Origin: Lanius collurio
Taxonomy: Eukaryota; Chordata; Aves; Passeriformes; Laniidae
DNA: 64,000 bases
Assembly: GCA_020086605.1 (NCBI GenBank)
Contig: JACBWW010000015.1
Coordinates: 7,523,513 to 7,587,512 of the forward strand
Reading direction: 5' to 3'
Below the pieces are notes generated by a model. That model ran no database searches. It was not told the DNA's origin and worked only from the letters and a program-made list of their open reading frames with translations. Both the position numbers and the translations under genes were made by a program. Shown here in pieces: positions 1 to 12,160 of this stretch. Each line of letters opens with the position of its first letter. The stretch's first letter is position 1.

Positions 1-2249
1 GGAATCAGCAAAAATTACTCAAATCAGCATTGTTATTCACTTTATGACTTTTTAAGAGCATACAATATTCCACTTTTATTCTGTTCGTTGATTGTTGACT
101 AATACAATCAATTATTACTGTCCTTGTTGAGTCACAGGATCATGTTGGTTTTTAGTTCTTGGGCTTTAAATTTTCATATGCAATGCTGACCTTTTTGCTT
201 AGTCACTTTTTCATAAAGCACATTTTGTGGGAAAAATTTACAGACTTCCTTTTCATGTCAGATACAAATAATGAGAATTTTCCAGTTATAATTTTTGTAA
301 TAGTGCAGCACACTCACCTCCCACCAGGCATCTTATACAAATTACTACAAACGTAACGGTAAATGTTATTTTAACACTTGTTTTGGACTCCAACATAGAA
401 ATATATTACATATTTTATTAGCTCATTTACCACCTACTAAGATATATTATTAGCTAATTCATTGAACATCGCATATGTTGGGTAGATTTGGTTACAACTT
501 TAAAGAGACTCTTCTCTCAGTCTGTTCTGTGCTTTTCTGAATCCATAGAATCTACTACTTCTGTGTGTTTTTAAGTGAAAATAAACCTGAGAGATGTAGG
601 AAAGCATAAAATGAAAGGGTAGGATCTGCCTCTGTCTCATGCATCATACCTTATTATAATAAGTAATTGATTTCTCATTGCCATTGTTCAATAGCTCAGA
701 TTCACAGCCCATTAAGGTTAATGAAAGAAAAAGACCCGTGAGTGAAACCTGAACTTCATTTTAGTACTTGTTAACACTTACAATGACTTTATAGGATTGG
801 GAATTTGGTAAATGTTGAAGTGGTCGAATTTCAGACAAATCCCTTTGGTCTTGAATTTTGGTGGGACATACAATCCAAAATTCCCAAGTTCGGCAGAAGA
901 TCCTCATCATAAAGGAGATATCAACCAAGACTTTTAATAGCCTAGTCCTACTGAGCATTATTAAAGCCTTGTGTTCAGGTTGTCAGCAATAAATGAGTCA
1001 TGCATGCTACTGTTAATGCACAGAGATTTTAGGGATTGTCACTTTTGAAAGCTGTTTCTGTCTTAATAAAACCTGAGGTTACTCTATCAATACAGTACAC
1101 ATATATTATACCTCATGTGAAAAAAAGTTGAGGTGGGTTTTTTGCTGTATCTTAGACAAAGTTGTTTTGGGTTTTTTTTTATAAATCAGCATACCTTTTT
1201 TCATAATATCTAGCAAATATGTTTTTAATACCACTGTGGCCCACAAACAGATCAGAGACTTCATGGCTCTAACCAGACCTAAGAAACCTCCTGAGGATCT
1301 TAATACCATTAAAAATGTGCAGCAAAAAAGCCATGGAGACTGGAGTGAGAGTAGAAAATGAGGAGCATCAGTTAGGGTAGGAAAGAACAAAAAACATATC
1401 AGAGAGATGTTGCATTAGCCACCATCCAGCAGAAGGGTGCTGCAGTTTTACAGTAAGAGGTGAAGACAATCCTATGGCATAAAGGGGAATCAGTTTAACA
1501 AATGACACCAGATCAAAAAAAAAAAAAAAAAAAAAAGAAAAAAAACATAAGTAAAAGTCAAAAAAATTGAAAGCAGGAGGCTGAGGAGCCAAACTGTGAC
1601 AAAGTCCCATAGTATCTGGAAAGATGGGAATTTGTTGATAAAGTGCAAAGAGAAATTGAAGATAGAGTAAGTAAAAAGTATTGAAGACATAATATAAAAA
1701 GAGAATACATTAAATGTCTCTTACAGTAGGCAACATTTAGGAATGAAGAAATAAAAGAATGGGAATCACACTTAGATCACAGAGAGAAAGGAAGAAATTT
1801 GCTAACAGAAAAACAAAAGTAGGAAATACAAGAATGGACTGAGGAGCAATAGGAGGAATCCACCAACATTCTTCTTCCCCCACCTCGTGCCCCAACCCTG
1901 TGGTAATGAGACATAAACCACCCCCCCAAAACTGATAAAAGCAGAGAATTCCTATCTATGACTCTGTCTCCCATGTCTGAGCATGTCCCATCTGGAGGAC
2001 TGAAATGGCTTAAGAGCTCCAGATAAACTCCTGTGTGACACAGCAGCATCCTATTCTCTTTCAAAACACAGAGAATTAGTATTTCTTTAGCATTTTCAAC
2101 TGTCCTATGAATTTAGAAAAGGATTGGAGGAACGCATAGGTCCTGAGGAGATTATTTTTCTCTAATAACAATGCTAATCAATACTTAAGGAAGATGAGGA
2201 AAACAGAGAAACAATATTTGATAAGATAACAGCCCTAGAGTCAACTCAC
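1..2249. other. AT-rich single-copy DNA, no gene seen
   Basis: No recognisable coding region or transposon was found here. Open frames are short (up to 95 codons), overlap on opposite strands and have no family motifs. The only structured sequence is a poly(A) tract near 1.5 kb and a run of seven to eight C bases near 1921. A donor-like minus-strand site near 304 (GAG then GTGAGT) lacks a convincing acceptor. Confidence 0.6.
1515..1545 (+). repeat. poly(A) tract
   Basis: There are 22 consecutive A bases, one G, then eight more A bases. The preceding 150 bases (about 1360-1514) are richer in G and C than the surroundings, so an old retroposed transcript with an A tail is possible. I recognise no parent gene and saw no clear target-site duplication. 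A simple A-rich expansion is equally likely. Confidence 0.8.
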
Positions 2250-2379
2250 CTGCACTCGAAGGGTGGCCATTTGTAGTCCATGGAATAAAACCTGCTTCCA
2301 AAGCTGCCTTGTAGTATGGTTGACAGCCTCCAGCTTCTCTGAATAATGCTGCTGTCATGACTATCCTGCATATTAGAAT
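2250..2379 (-). other. candidate exon, 130 bp, minus strand
   Basis: Read on the minus strand, this block is preceded by a pyrimidine-rich acceptor (CTCTTTCATGTTGTTGTTTT then AG) and followed by a consensus donor (GCAG then GTGAGT). It is visibly richer in G and C than its flanks. Two of the three frames are open across all 130 bases and the third is open over its last 105 or so. If spliced from the 99-bp candidate at 30087-30185, exactly one joint frame stays open. That frame contains residues such as SNMQDSHDSS near the start and YKWPPFEC at the end. I recognise no protein family in any frame. It could be a coding exon, a long non-coding RNA exon or a chance pairing of splice sites. Confidence 0.3.
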
Positions 2380-5300
2380 CTAAAACAACAACATGAAAGA
2401 GAAAGACACTCAGGACTTTTACCTGCAAGCTGGACTCCTGTATTTCCAGTACTGCCCCAAGAAGCTAAAGTTTTTCCAGCTGTGTTGCTCAAAAATTCTC
2501 ATTAGGGAGTTTTTGAGCCTTTACTATAAGCTGTGACTATGGAGAAACCCAAATTCTTCATGGTGGATGTTCAACGAACCCATTCAAATTATGAAAGAGG
2601 GCTGGGCTAACCTTTCCTTAATTAGCAGCTTATATTTAATATCAGTTGTAGTAATAGTATTGTAGTAATAGTCATCATATTGGAACAACCTGATGGTTAC
2701 TCAGCTGGTGTTTGTTCATTTAACAACACTCCACACTGACCACTAACTTTTTTTCTGACAGAACTGGGTCAGGGATAGGGACTGAGAGAGCCAAGGGGTA
2801 TGCTTCAAAGCCTCCTTCATGCAAAAGAATTAATTCCTGCATTTTGCTAGAATCTTCTCATTTGTTTTGTGGAACATAGCAGAGTGTATTACTGTGACTA
2901 GTTATGCTACCAGTGCCAAGAAAGCTTTACTTTTCTGTTTGGCCTCTCTCAGCATGCAATCAAGGCCAATAGCCTTTTTGCCTCATAGCTTTTTCTACAG
3001 AGATGAAAGTGAAGCCTTACTGACACACACAGGATGGCAGTGTGATCACCGAAATAGCTTCAATCCATCGGTACAGGCATGATTAAGCTTCTCTCTTGTC
3101 ATTTCTCTTAATGCATGCCAATTTGGCCTTGTCAGTCATTTTATCAAGTTTGACAGGAGCTTTCATCCAAAGAAAATCTCTAGGAGCAATCAAACAGTAG
3201 TATGAGTAGGGCTGGACTATAAGTACTTTTCCTGTACTGAGAACTCCTTTTGTTCAATTAAAAAAATATTAAGCATTCTCCATTACTGAATTGTAAAATC
3301 AGTTTTACATTTTAGAAGTGCTCACCATGTCCAGAGTAGAGTAAAAATAAAAAATAAATAATACAAAGGCAGTATCAGAGCTAGCCTCTTAGTCTTAAAA
3401 GAAACATAGATTTCCTTTAATTTCTAGGTGAAAAAAGAAAATTGTTGGGGTTTTTTGGCCAACAAGTTGATCAGAAGTGTTCACTTTGCTTCTGCAACAG
3501 CCAGTCTCTGATCATTCTCTGCAGTGCAGCACTATATGTCTGTGAAGTATTTTGGCCATATTGTTAACTGATCTTCTGTGCATTCTGCTGGATATCACTT
3601 TGATAAAATATAAGTTGATTGCTGTACCATCACAGAAATCTGTCTTTATGTCTGTCCCTTTATTCCTCTTCATCAAAGCTTTATATATGGAGGGGAAAGT
3701 AAAAGTAGGAAAAACCACCAGAAAGACAGTTAAGAATGAGAGTGCTTTTTGGGTCTGTTTTTCTGATATTTAATATTTCATAGCTAATCCACAAAAACTG
3801 GTCTTTTTGCTGTTCTTTTTCAAGGGGCTTGAGTTAACTGGAAGACTCTACAAGTTATTTTCCCATTCATCGAACTGTTTTCCTTCCATGAAGGAAACCC
3901 TTGAGAGTCTAGGATACTGAGCATCAGGAAATGCTGGCTTAGATCCCTTCCAGATGGAAAATGCCTTTAATGCTCTTTTCTTAAAATTAATTTTTAATTT
4001 GATTCCAACAGGATTACAAAAAAAATATGAAAGATCTTAGGACTTTTTCATAATGGGAATATTATACTGCCATAAATATTCTCTTTTCTTTTTTCTGTAT
4101 TAAAAAAATTGAGAACTTATTGAAATGGTAAGTATCGTGGCTGAAGTTGATCTTTGTCCCCTAATGCTTTCTCCGGACACAGGCTGAAGACTTGAAGAGG
4201 CATTCAATTGTCTGGACCTCTTGCAGTGCAAAAGACAGCTAAAGATATATTTTGAGGTTAGTGACTTCCTCTGTTAGAAAGAAAAACAACTCACAGATCA
4301 GAAAGTGACTCCTTCAGGGAATAAAACAGGTTGGAGAGCAGATATGGCTTCTGTTTCTTTTTACATGTTCCAGGGTAAATCTTAAGCACCTCTGAATCTA
4401 GCCTTTACAAGATACCTCTGGGATTCTGAATGAAATACAGAGGGCAATAAATAGATAGCTGAGATGAAGAATTAGTCATAACTGAGTCTACTGTGGAGGA
4501 CTAGCTAGAAGAGAAAGCATTTGAAGAAAAATGAATATTTTCTTGCAGGATCTGAAACATTTACTCATAATAGCATAGATTTACTTAGTTCGCTAATCCC
4601 TGTGACATTCTTGGTAATAAATAAGGCTGAACATGTCCTCCCTTTTGTTTTTAAGGTTATGCAGGCATATCATGCTTACTATGCTTGCAAAGCAACTAAA
4701 ATGCTGAAAAGCATAGGCAGGATCCTTCCTGTTTTTATCTTATAAAGGAAGATAATATAACAAACTGAATTTGGAAAGGAGCCTTAAGTTTTGAATCTTT
4801 TGCTCAATGTCACATATATGGTTCTTGCTAAGAAGATGACTTTGAGTATCTGAATCTTTTAATTATCTTCAATTAAGACTATACCAATACATAGGGCAAT
4901 TTCTTGGCTGTTTTTTTATAAACTGACAAGCCACTCCAACATCCCACAGCAAGTACTGAGGTGCCTTCCAAATCCGAATGGCAGATGCTGTACTTTACCT
5001 TGTTTCTTGTTCTTAAAAGTAGGCTTGCCAGCTGAGCTTTCTAACAGGAAAACCTGAACAACATTATTTTGGCTGGTACTCTCTGTCAGTTAACTGTGCT
5101 ATTTTCTCCTTCCTCAGTAAAGTATTTTTTGCAATTCTTCCACACCTTCTACAAGTCCCAACTAGATGAAAACATATTTAAATAGATCTAAGTATTTGTA
5201 AGCCTTCTTTTCAAAAGGCCACATGGTCAATATAAAATAAAGTATTATTTACACTTCAATGGAAATAGAATACTTAGGAGAAAAAAAAAAGATTGCAAAA

Positions 5301-7751
5301 CAAGTAATGTACACATCTGGTTTGCCATTTCCAGTGGTTAGCTAAGCAGGAATAGATAAGGTTTTTCCTTGTCAGTGTTGCAAGGCATCTAGAGAGTAGA
5401 TGATTTAAGCACAATACTACTGCTGGAATGTAAGATAAGAAAGCATCTGCAGTGGTTTGACAAAGAGCCAGTTGGGGTCCAAAGGATTGCAACTGTGCAT
5501 AAACAGAAAAGCAGACATTCTTGTAGAATCCTCCCAGCAGAATTCATAAACATTTAGTTACTGCATGCAGCCATGATTACACCATACTCTGCCCTTAAGC
5601 CATCCCATCTGTGAGGCAGCATACAGTTCTGTGCATTAGACCTTGTAAATATCTGCACCAATGGCTCTCTTCTTTGGAGAGTGTCCTCCTTTCCAAATTC
5701 ACTAGAGCTCCTTTGATGCTCCATAGGGCCTTTTTTTATTCATTTATTTGGCTTGTCTCTTCCCAAATCTCCAGTATCCACTGGTGGATCTTCCATAAAC
5801 TAAATACATCCTTACAGGTAACAGGCATTCTACAGATATCACCCATTATATCATTACAAGGTGGCCCCAGGTCTTCTCACCACCTACTGCTGCACCCCTC
5901 TATCTCACCTGCATAGATAACCTAGATAACCTCAGGTGACTTAGAACATTTTCCATTAATCAGAAACAGAGCTGGGAGCCCACAGATGGAAATGGACCAT
6001 GGAAGAGATGTACCTCAGGGTTTCGGCATCTGCAAATATTCCACATAGCAAAGTCTTTTTTACCCTCTGAGACACCATTATTAATGAAGAAAACTGTAAA
6101 TCCTGTTTCCGCCTTCAAAGAAATATCAAGAGTTGAGTCTACAAATTAAAAGTCTCTTCCACTGAAGTAGCTTCAATGCTAGCACAGTCTAAACTAGGCT
6201 GTGGCTGGTAGAGAAGGAAATGTGCATATCTATTTACTCTGTCATCTAGATGCTCTTACAGTACCTGGTAGCTAATTCACTGAAAATACTAAAGGGATTA
6301 TAACAAAATAGTTACATTAAATTTTCAGGCAAACAAGGGTGTTGAGAGGATGAGAAGAAAGATAATCTATTTGGTTTTGAGCAAAAGTACAAAGCTTTGG
6401 TTCTGTAATGGGTATGCAATAAAGCAGATATTGTGTGTAGCATACATTCAGGAGAGATTAATGGTCACACTAACCTTTTGAAAAATGATGAAACAAATAT
6501 ATCCCTTTGTGGTTGGTGTGACAAAGTAGTAAAAGCATAGTAAAATAGAACTGGATTCATGTCTTCTGACCATCAAATAAACAAGTAAATTTATCCAATT
6601 TCCAGCCCGAACACGTGCATATAATATTTGACATTTCATCTAAGCAATGGAGAAACACAATTAGAGAGGTGATAATAAGGTGTTCTGAAAAGTGCTTGAA
6701 AATTGTTCCAAAACTAATTTCAGCATCAGAATCATTGGCACCATTATCTTTAATAAAATGCATAGACACATCCTAATCAATCTCTTGGAAGGTACTAAAT
6801 TAAGACACATTTTTCACCATGTTAGTAACAGCCTTTTATGCTTGGCACTATTTACATAACGTCAAAGTAAGCTATAATGTGAAAGAAACTGACCAGAAAT
6901 AAAAATAAAACCTGCTATGTTTGTGAATATTTTTGCAATTGTTATAGAAGTCAATGCTTAGCTGTAGTGTTGATTTCATGTTCTTTAATATTGGCCTCCT
7001 TTTTAGATAAATATTATCATTATTATGGCCAGCTTGAACATACCAATTTTCTTTTTGATGTAAGGACTATGGAAAAATAGAAAATTCATCAAATATTGTT
7101 CATAAAACAATTTCTTTGAAAAAATCATGCCAGCACAATATCTAAAACCCATAAAAATCACCTTATGAATATCACTGTCAAAACCAAATGCTTAGAAAAG
7201 ATGAAATCAGAAATGGCACTTCAGATGTGTGTGCATTGCTACCTACCACGAATAATGTCTGTGTCAGACAGACTCTAAAACAGTCTGGTCAGGAGAGCAG
7301 CTGTGTGGTCTGTGCACCTTCACCTGCTTTTCCCATGTTCTTACCTGGACTCATTTCCACTGGCCTTTCAAACAGAGCAGCTCAAACTTACAAAGAAATC
7401 TCCTTTTCACAGCTGAATTCTTACAGACTGCATAGAATGGACCAACTTTGAAACGAAAAGTCTGAAAGGCCACAAGACTGCAAGTTATGTGCTGTGCCTG
7501 GGAGATGTTTCACTGAAATTTTGATGGTTAAAAGTCAAATGTCTGGTTGAGGGTGCTCATCTTTGCTCTTCTATAGAAAATAAAAGATACAATGACCTAG
7601 AAAATTTGATTCCCCACTTTGTGAGTGTTGACTCAGCCTTTTGCATCAAGTCCTATCCTGTCAATGAGCAGCAATCAGTAACGTGTGTGAAGGACAGTCA
7701 TTGATTTAGGGAATTAAAGCAATAAAAATATTGTTTGTTCATAAAAGCAGC
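2380..7751. other. AT-rich single-copy DNA, no gene seen
   Basis: About 5.4 kb without a recognisable gene or transposon. Open frames are at most about 100 codons, carry no family motifs and lie in low-complexity AT-rich sequence. A donor-like minus-strand site at about 5908 (GCAG then GTGAGA) has a moderate acceptor upstream at about 5980 and could be another exon, but the support is weaker than for 2250-2379. Confidence 0.6.
5914..5931 (+). repeat. 9-bp direct tandem repeat (TAGATAACC x2)
   Basis: Two perfect adjacent copies of TAGATAACC lie just right of the minus-strand donor-like site near 5908. It is too short to be a minisatellite and probably arose by local slippage. Confidence 0.8.
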
Positions 7752-8022
7752 TGGGGTGGGTTGACCCTGGCTGACTGCCAAGCACCCACCAAAGCCCCTC
7801 TATGACTCCCCTCTGCAAATGGACATGGAAAATATAACAACGGGTTCATGAGTTGAGATAAGGACCAGGAGAAATCACTCACCAAACACTATCACTGGTA
7901 AAACAGACTCAGCTTGAGGATATTAATTGAACTTATTACTAACAAAATCAGAGCAGGATAATAAGAAGCAACATAAGACCTTAAAAAACCTTTCCCTCAC
8001 TTCTCCCTCCTTCCCAGCTCTT
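7752..8022 (-). mobile_element. truncated endogenous retrovirus LTR (3' part only)
   Basis: This stretch aligns by eye with 9898-10160: both begin (plus strand) with GGGTTGACCCTGGCTG, share a block around the word AACTTATTA, and end in a CCTTCCC-rich stretch. In this avian LTR family the element reads on the minus strand, so the block is the 3' (U5-side) end, including a minus-strand AATAA-rich segment that probably carries the polyadenylation signal. The rest of the LTR is missing after about 8022. It lies 1.9 kb from the longer copy in the same orientation, but the intervening sequence shows no retroviral gene, so they are probably independent insertions. The assignment to an ERVL-like family is recalled, not searched. 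Confidence 0.75.
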
Positions 8023-9897
8023 GAAGGCAAAATGAAAATCAGATCACCAAAACCACTGTTTGTATAGCAATGTATGTGGATTAGAACAAAACTGATTTGT
8101 AACTTTGTAACTTTAGAACAGTGTTGTTACACTATAATGTTAAAACAATGAATAAAATATTTTCACCAATATTTCTTGCAAAATTACACACTGAGTAGCA
8201 GCCTATGTATAAAAGATCAGCACTAATCTGGGCTATCTCTCTGTTGTAATTAATCTCACAAAAAAGACCTCGCAGGAGCTGATGAAAACCAGAAACAGAA
8301 TTCTTTACAGAATTACATGAGATATTCCCAACAAAAGGGCTATTTTTCACAGTGCTTGCTCCTGTTTTTTGTTCTACAAAAACCTTTTTGAAATTTCTAA
8401 AATTTTCAACATGTTTTTTTACATGTTTTAAAGAAGTCTAAAATGTCTTCCTTCTTATGTCTATTTGGGGTAATAACAAACAGTGCTGTAAAAAGCAATA
8501 TGCTATTAAGACATAAAAAACTTTAGAAACTCCACCATAAACTTGCAGTATCACATAAGTGTATCCAAGTCAACATTTTACAGCATCAGGGACTACCTAT
8601 GGTTCCTTTTTGCTGATGGTATTGTCACTAAAATGTGCATTAGTATTGATCAATTATTCTACCGTGATCTTCTTGCAGCTAAGTCAGCAGGAAGATAGAC
8701 CAGAATGAAATGTACCTTTTCTGAGAACATCACATATAAAAAGCAAAGAATTGGTCATGTGAAATATTGTATGTAAACCACTATAAATTTCCTAGCTCTT
8801 GGAAATAATTCATGTATATATATTTGTGTATTTCTTAAAGAGTTAGTAAATAGCAATTTGTTAACTGTCAAAACTATTATGCACATCATATGCTGGGAAA
8901 AACATTAAAGATGTAGCATATTTTGGGCATTCATTTTATGTTATTTAATTACTTTTAAATTTTTTAATTAAAATTTCTATAAATTAAATCATTTCACAAA
9001 TTTTAGATCTCTTTCATTGGACGATGATTGTTCCTAGCTTATTCCATCTGGATGTTTAACATGCAATAACCACTCATTCTCTTAGCAATTATTCAGATGG
9101 TTGAAAAGCCAAAATCTTTCCTTAGAAGTACGGAAAGTAAGGAAGAAAGGAATAAATTAACATGATCAGAGTAGGGCCAACAAAAATCATAAGAAATTTA
9201 GGAAAGGCATGCCAGGGGAAGAGATGAAAAACCCAAATGCAGGATGCCTTTGCCTCAAGCAGAATGCTTGGCAGGTATGTCATGCATGCAAGGAATGGAA
9301 GAGTCTGAAAAACCAGCACTGTCCTGAAAACAGAACAGGGTGTTACAGCATAATTTCAGTACACTTGGGCTTCAGAAGAGGATGTGTGCCTCTTGGAGAC
9401 ATCCAGCTGACTATCTTCTGTCACAGCTGAATAATTACTTGATATCATTCTTTGAAGAAAGGCACTTTATTGAAAATCTCCATTAAATCTCCACAGCAGC
9501 TAACTTCCCACTAAGACTTTTTAACTGATACTGATATTTCAAAGCCTTTTGAAAGAGTTTTGACTACCTGAAGCAAACACCTGCTGTCTAATCCCATATC
9601 TTACATTATAATCAGTACTTAATTTTCTGAAGTAGATCAGGGAAAGAATTTAGCTACTGCATTAAATATTAACTAAAGATTTCTTCTCACACCAAGCACA
9701 ATTTACCAGAAAAGGAATGTCTGTTCCTCTGTCCCAAGTCCTGTGAGTTTGTCCATTTCATTTTGCAGATGGAGGAGACACAGAGGATGGGACTTGTAAT
9801 ATGGCAGAGGAATTTTTTATCACAAAAAGAGCACATAAAGGGTAACAATGACAACAGACACATTCACATAACACTCTGTCAAATGTGTATTTTTAAG
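8023..9897. other. AT-rich unique DNA between two LTR copies
   Basis: No gag, pro, pol or env motif is visible on either strand, and open frames are 73 codons or shorter. Nothing shows that this is the interior of a provirus flanked by the two LTR copies. Confidence 0.6.
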
Positions 9898-10545
9898 TAG
9901 CGGGTTGACCCTGGCTGGACATCAGACACTCACCAAAACCTCACAATCACTCACCTTTGCAACAGGACAGGGGAAAGAAAATACAACAGAAGGTTCATGA
10001 GATAAGGACAGAAAGAGTTCATTCCCCAAATACCTTCACAGGCAGAACAGAATTGAATTGGGGATAATAATGGAACTTATTAATAACAAAACAAAAGCAG
10101 GATAATGAGAAGTAAAATATATCTTATAACACCTTCCCCCCACTCCTCCCTCCTTCACAGGCTCTACTCCTTCCCTCCAGCAGAGCAAGGAGACAGGGAA
10201 TGGAGGTTGTGGTCAGTTCATTTCACACAGGTTCCCCTTCTCCAGTGTGGGGTGCCTTACCTTGGGAGATAGCTCTCCAAGAATTTCTCCACTCCATCCC
10301 ACGGGGAATAGCTCTTCACAAACTGCCCCAGTGTGGATCACTCTTCCATGAGGTGCAGTCCTTCAGGCACAGCCTGCTCCAGGGTGCGTTCCCCACAGGG
10401 TCACACATGCTACCAGGAAACCTGCTCCAATGTGGGCTCCTCTCTCCAGGGGTCTGCAGGTCCCTGCCAGGAGCCTGTTCCAGCACAGGCCTCCCACATC
10501 AGCACAGCCTCCTCTCAGGCATCCACTTGCGCTGGCCTGGGCCTT

Positions 10546-10641
10546 CTCCATGGGCTGCAGGTGGATCTCTGGATCCCTGTGGCCCTCCATGGGCTGCCGG
10601 TGGATCTCTGGATCCCTGTGGCCCTCCATGGGCTGCAGGGG
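10546..10641 (+). repeat. 39-bp tandem repeat, 2.5 copies, inside the LTR
   Basis: Unit 1 is 10546-10584, unit 2 is 10585-10623, and a partial third unit is 10624-10641. Each begins CTCCATGGGCTGC and contains GGATCTCTGGATCCCTGTGG. The two full units differ at one position (CAGG versus CCGG). Because 39 is a multiple of three, the unit repeats in frame and gives 13-residue repeats in the overlapping open frames, which explains their apparent protein repeat. Confidence 0.9.
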
Positions 10642-10979
10642 CACAGCTGCTTCACCATGGTCTTCACAACACAGGCTGCAGAGGAATCTCAACTCCAGTG
10701 GCTGGAGCACCTCCTGTCCCTCCTTCTCCACTGACATTGATGTCTGCACAGTTGTTCCTCTCATATCTTTTCACCCCACTTGTCTTTGGCCACAATTACA
10801 TCTGTGCAATAACTTTTTTTTTTAATACTTGGTAAATCTGTTATATCACAGAGGGGACAGAGGGGTTGCCACCATTTCTAACTGCCCCAGCCTTGATCAG
10901 TGGTATATCAGTCTTGGAGCTGGATGGCATTGTCTCTATTGGACATAGAGGAAGCTTCTGACAGCTTCTCACAGAAACC

Positions 10980-11199
10980 GTTGCCTGGAATCGAGAGACA
11001 AAACCTTTCTAAAAAATGTTAAGAGTGGAAAGATAAAAAGCCACTCTTTAATGAAAACTTTCAGGTGCACAAATATGGCTATATGCACACATAGCTAAAC
11101 TGCAAGAGAGGACAGGAAAAGTACTTGAAGCTATGCAGCTACATATTAAAAATCTACAAAGCTGCAAGTATAGAAAAGTCTAAAAATCTTTAGGCATCA
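10980..11199 (-). mobile_element. nested 220-bp LTR-like insertion
   Basis: The parent LTR matches its family up to 10979 and resumes at 11200. The 220 bases between are foreign to it and are bounded by AAACC on both sides (10975-10979 and 11200-11204), as expected for a 5-bp target-site duplication. Near its ends it reads TGCCTGG and GGCATCA, the short inverted TG/CA termini typical of LTRs. Read on the minus strand it contains ATTAAA followed by a T-rich U5-like stretch, a plausible polyadenylation signal. It therefore looks like a small solo LTR of a different endogenous retrovirus group. The family is not identified. Confidence 0.65.
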
Positions 11200-11448
11200 A
11201 AACCACCTCTGTAGCCCCTTTGCTACCAAAACCTGGCCATGCAAACCCAATACAACTTCCTTCAGCAATTATTATATTTCGTAGTCACATGATTAATACT
11301 GTACATTATATGGCTACTGATCAACAAGAATACTTGGGTCTCTCAAGTAAGATCACTAAAATGTAAAAAAAAAGTGCTGGAAACATTCACCCTGTGTTAA
11401 CCCCTCTGGGCGCTGTCCAAATTCACACTGTTTAAATGATGTTCTAGA

Positions 11449-12160
11449 ACGATTTGGCTTGGAAGTGATCTTCAAGATCATCACATTCAAGATCATCCAA
11501 CCCCTCTGCCATGGGCAAGGACACCTTCCACTACATCGAGCTGTTCAGAGACCCATCCAGCCTGGCCTTGAACACTTTCAGGGATGGGGTAGCCACAGCT
11601 TCTCTAAACAATCTGTTCCAGTGCCTCACCACCCTCACAGTAAAGAATTTCTTCTTATTACCTAATCTAAACCTACTGTCTTTCAGTTTGAAGTCATTCC
11701 CCCTTGCCCTGTCACTACATGCCCTTGTAAATAGTCTCTCTCCATCTTTCTTGAAGGCTCTTTTCAGGTACTGGAAGGCTGAAATTAGGTCATCCTACAG
11801 CCTTCTCTTCTCCAGGCTGAATATTCCCAATTCTCTCAGCCTTTCCCCGTGGGAAATGTACACCAGCCCTCTGATATCTTGGTGTCCTCCTCTGGACTTG
11901 CTCCAACAGGTTGATGTTTTTCCTGTGACCCTAGAGCTGGACACAGTTTTTCAGGTGGGGTCCCACTAGAGCAGAGCAGAATGGGAGAATTTCTCCCTTC
12001 CTTTGTCCTGCTTGCCACGGTGCTTTGGATGCAGCCTAGGAAACAGTTGGGTTTCTGGTACACAAGCCCATGTTGCCGGCTTGTGCCCAACCTCTCATCC
12101 ACCAAGTCCTTCTCATCATGGCTGTTCTTCACCTGTATCAAGCCCTCTCAATTGCCAGTG
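11449..12160 (-). mobile_element. CR1 LINE, 5'-truncated 3' end
   Basis: The plus strand reads as the complement of the CR1 3' region: GATCATCCAACCCCTCTGCC at the 3' end, then the antisense of the block that ends GGCAGGGACACC, then sequence antisense to CTGGAGAAGAGAAGGCT. Going right, it continues into the antisense of the late ORF2 region. CR1 encodes an endonuclease and reverse transcriptase that copies its RNA at a nick; most genomic copies are 5'-truncated like this one. It contains no usable coding sequence. Open frames of up to 152 codons here are antisense by-products. The characteristic short terminal repeat of CR1 is degraded at the left end. Confidence 0.9.

Larger units (their letters stand above)
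9898..11254 (-). mobile_element. nearly full-length avian ERV LTR (ERVL-like), interrupted
   Basis: On the minus strand the element begins near 11254 with TGTATTGGGTTTGCATGGCC and ends near 9898 with the GGTCAACCC motif, the layout of a long LTR family common in bird genomes. Excluding a nested insertion at 10980-11199 it is about 1.14 kb. The middle holds degenerate repeats of a phrase resembling CTCCAGTGTGGG and a 39-bp tandem repeat. The U5 side has an AT-rich stretch with a polyadenylation-like signal. Overlapping open frames of 131-211 codons on the plus strand and 133 codons on the minus strand come from this GC-rich repeat-bearing sequence and are not convincing genes. No internal retroviral sequence adjoins it, so it is probably a solo LTR. 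No clear target-site duplication was found at the outer ends. Confidence 0.85.

Noticed and set aside
5908..5982. Minus-strand exon-like block ending GCAG/GTGAGA
   Set aside because: The acceptor is only moderate and no frame context links it to the other candidates.
9260..9274. Plus-strand donor GGCAG/GTATGT
   Set aside because: No acceptor with a pyrimidine tract lies within a usable distance.
10200..10835. 211-codon plus-strand open frame as a gene, with overlapping frames of 131-133 codons
   Set aside because: All lie inside the LTR. Their protein repeats come from the 39-bp DNA repeat, and several overlapping frames on both strands are open at once because the sequence is GC-rich.
7752..11254. 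Two same-orientation LTR copies as the ends of one provirus
   Set aside because: The left copy is a truncated 3' part, and the 1.9 kb between them shows no gag, pol or env motif or primer-binding site. Independent insertions fit better.
11511..11969. 152-codon plus-strand open frame
   Set aside because: It is antisense to the CR1 3' end, and such frames recur in CR1 copies by chance.
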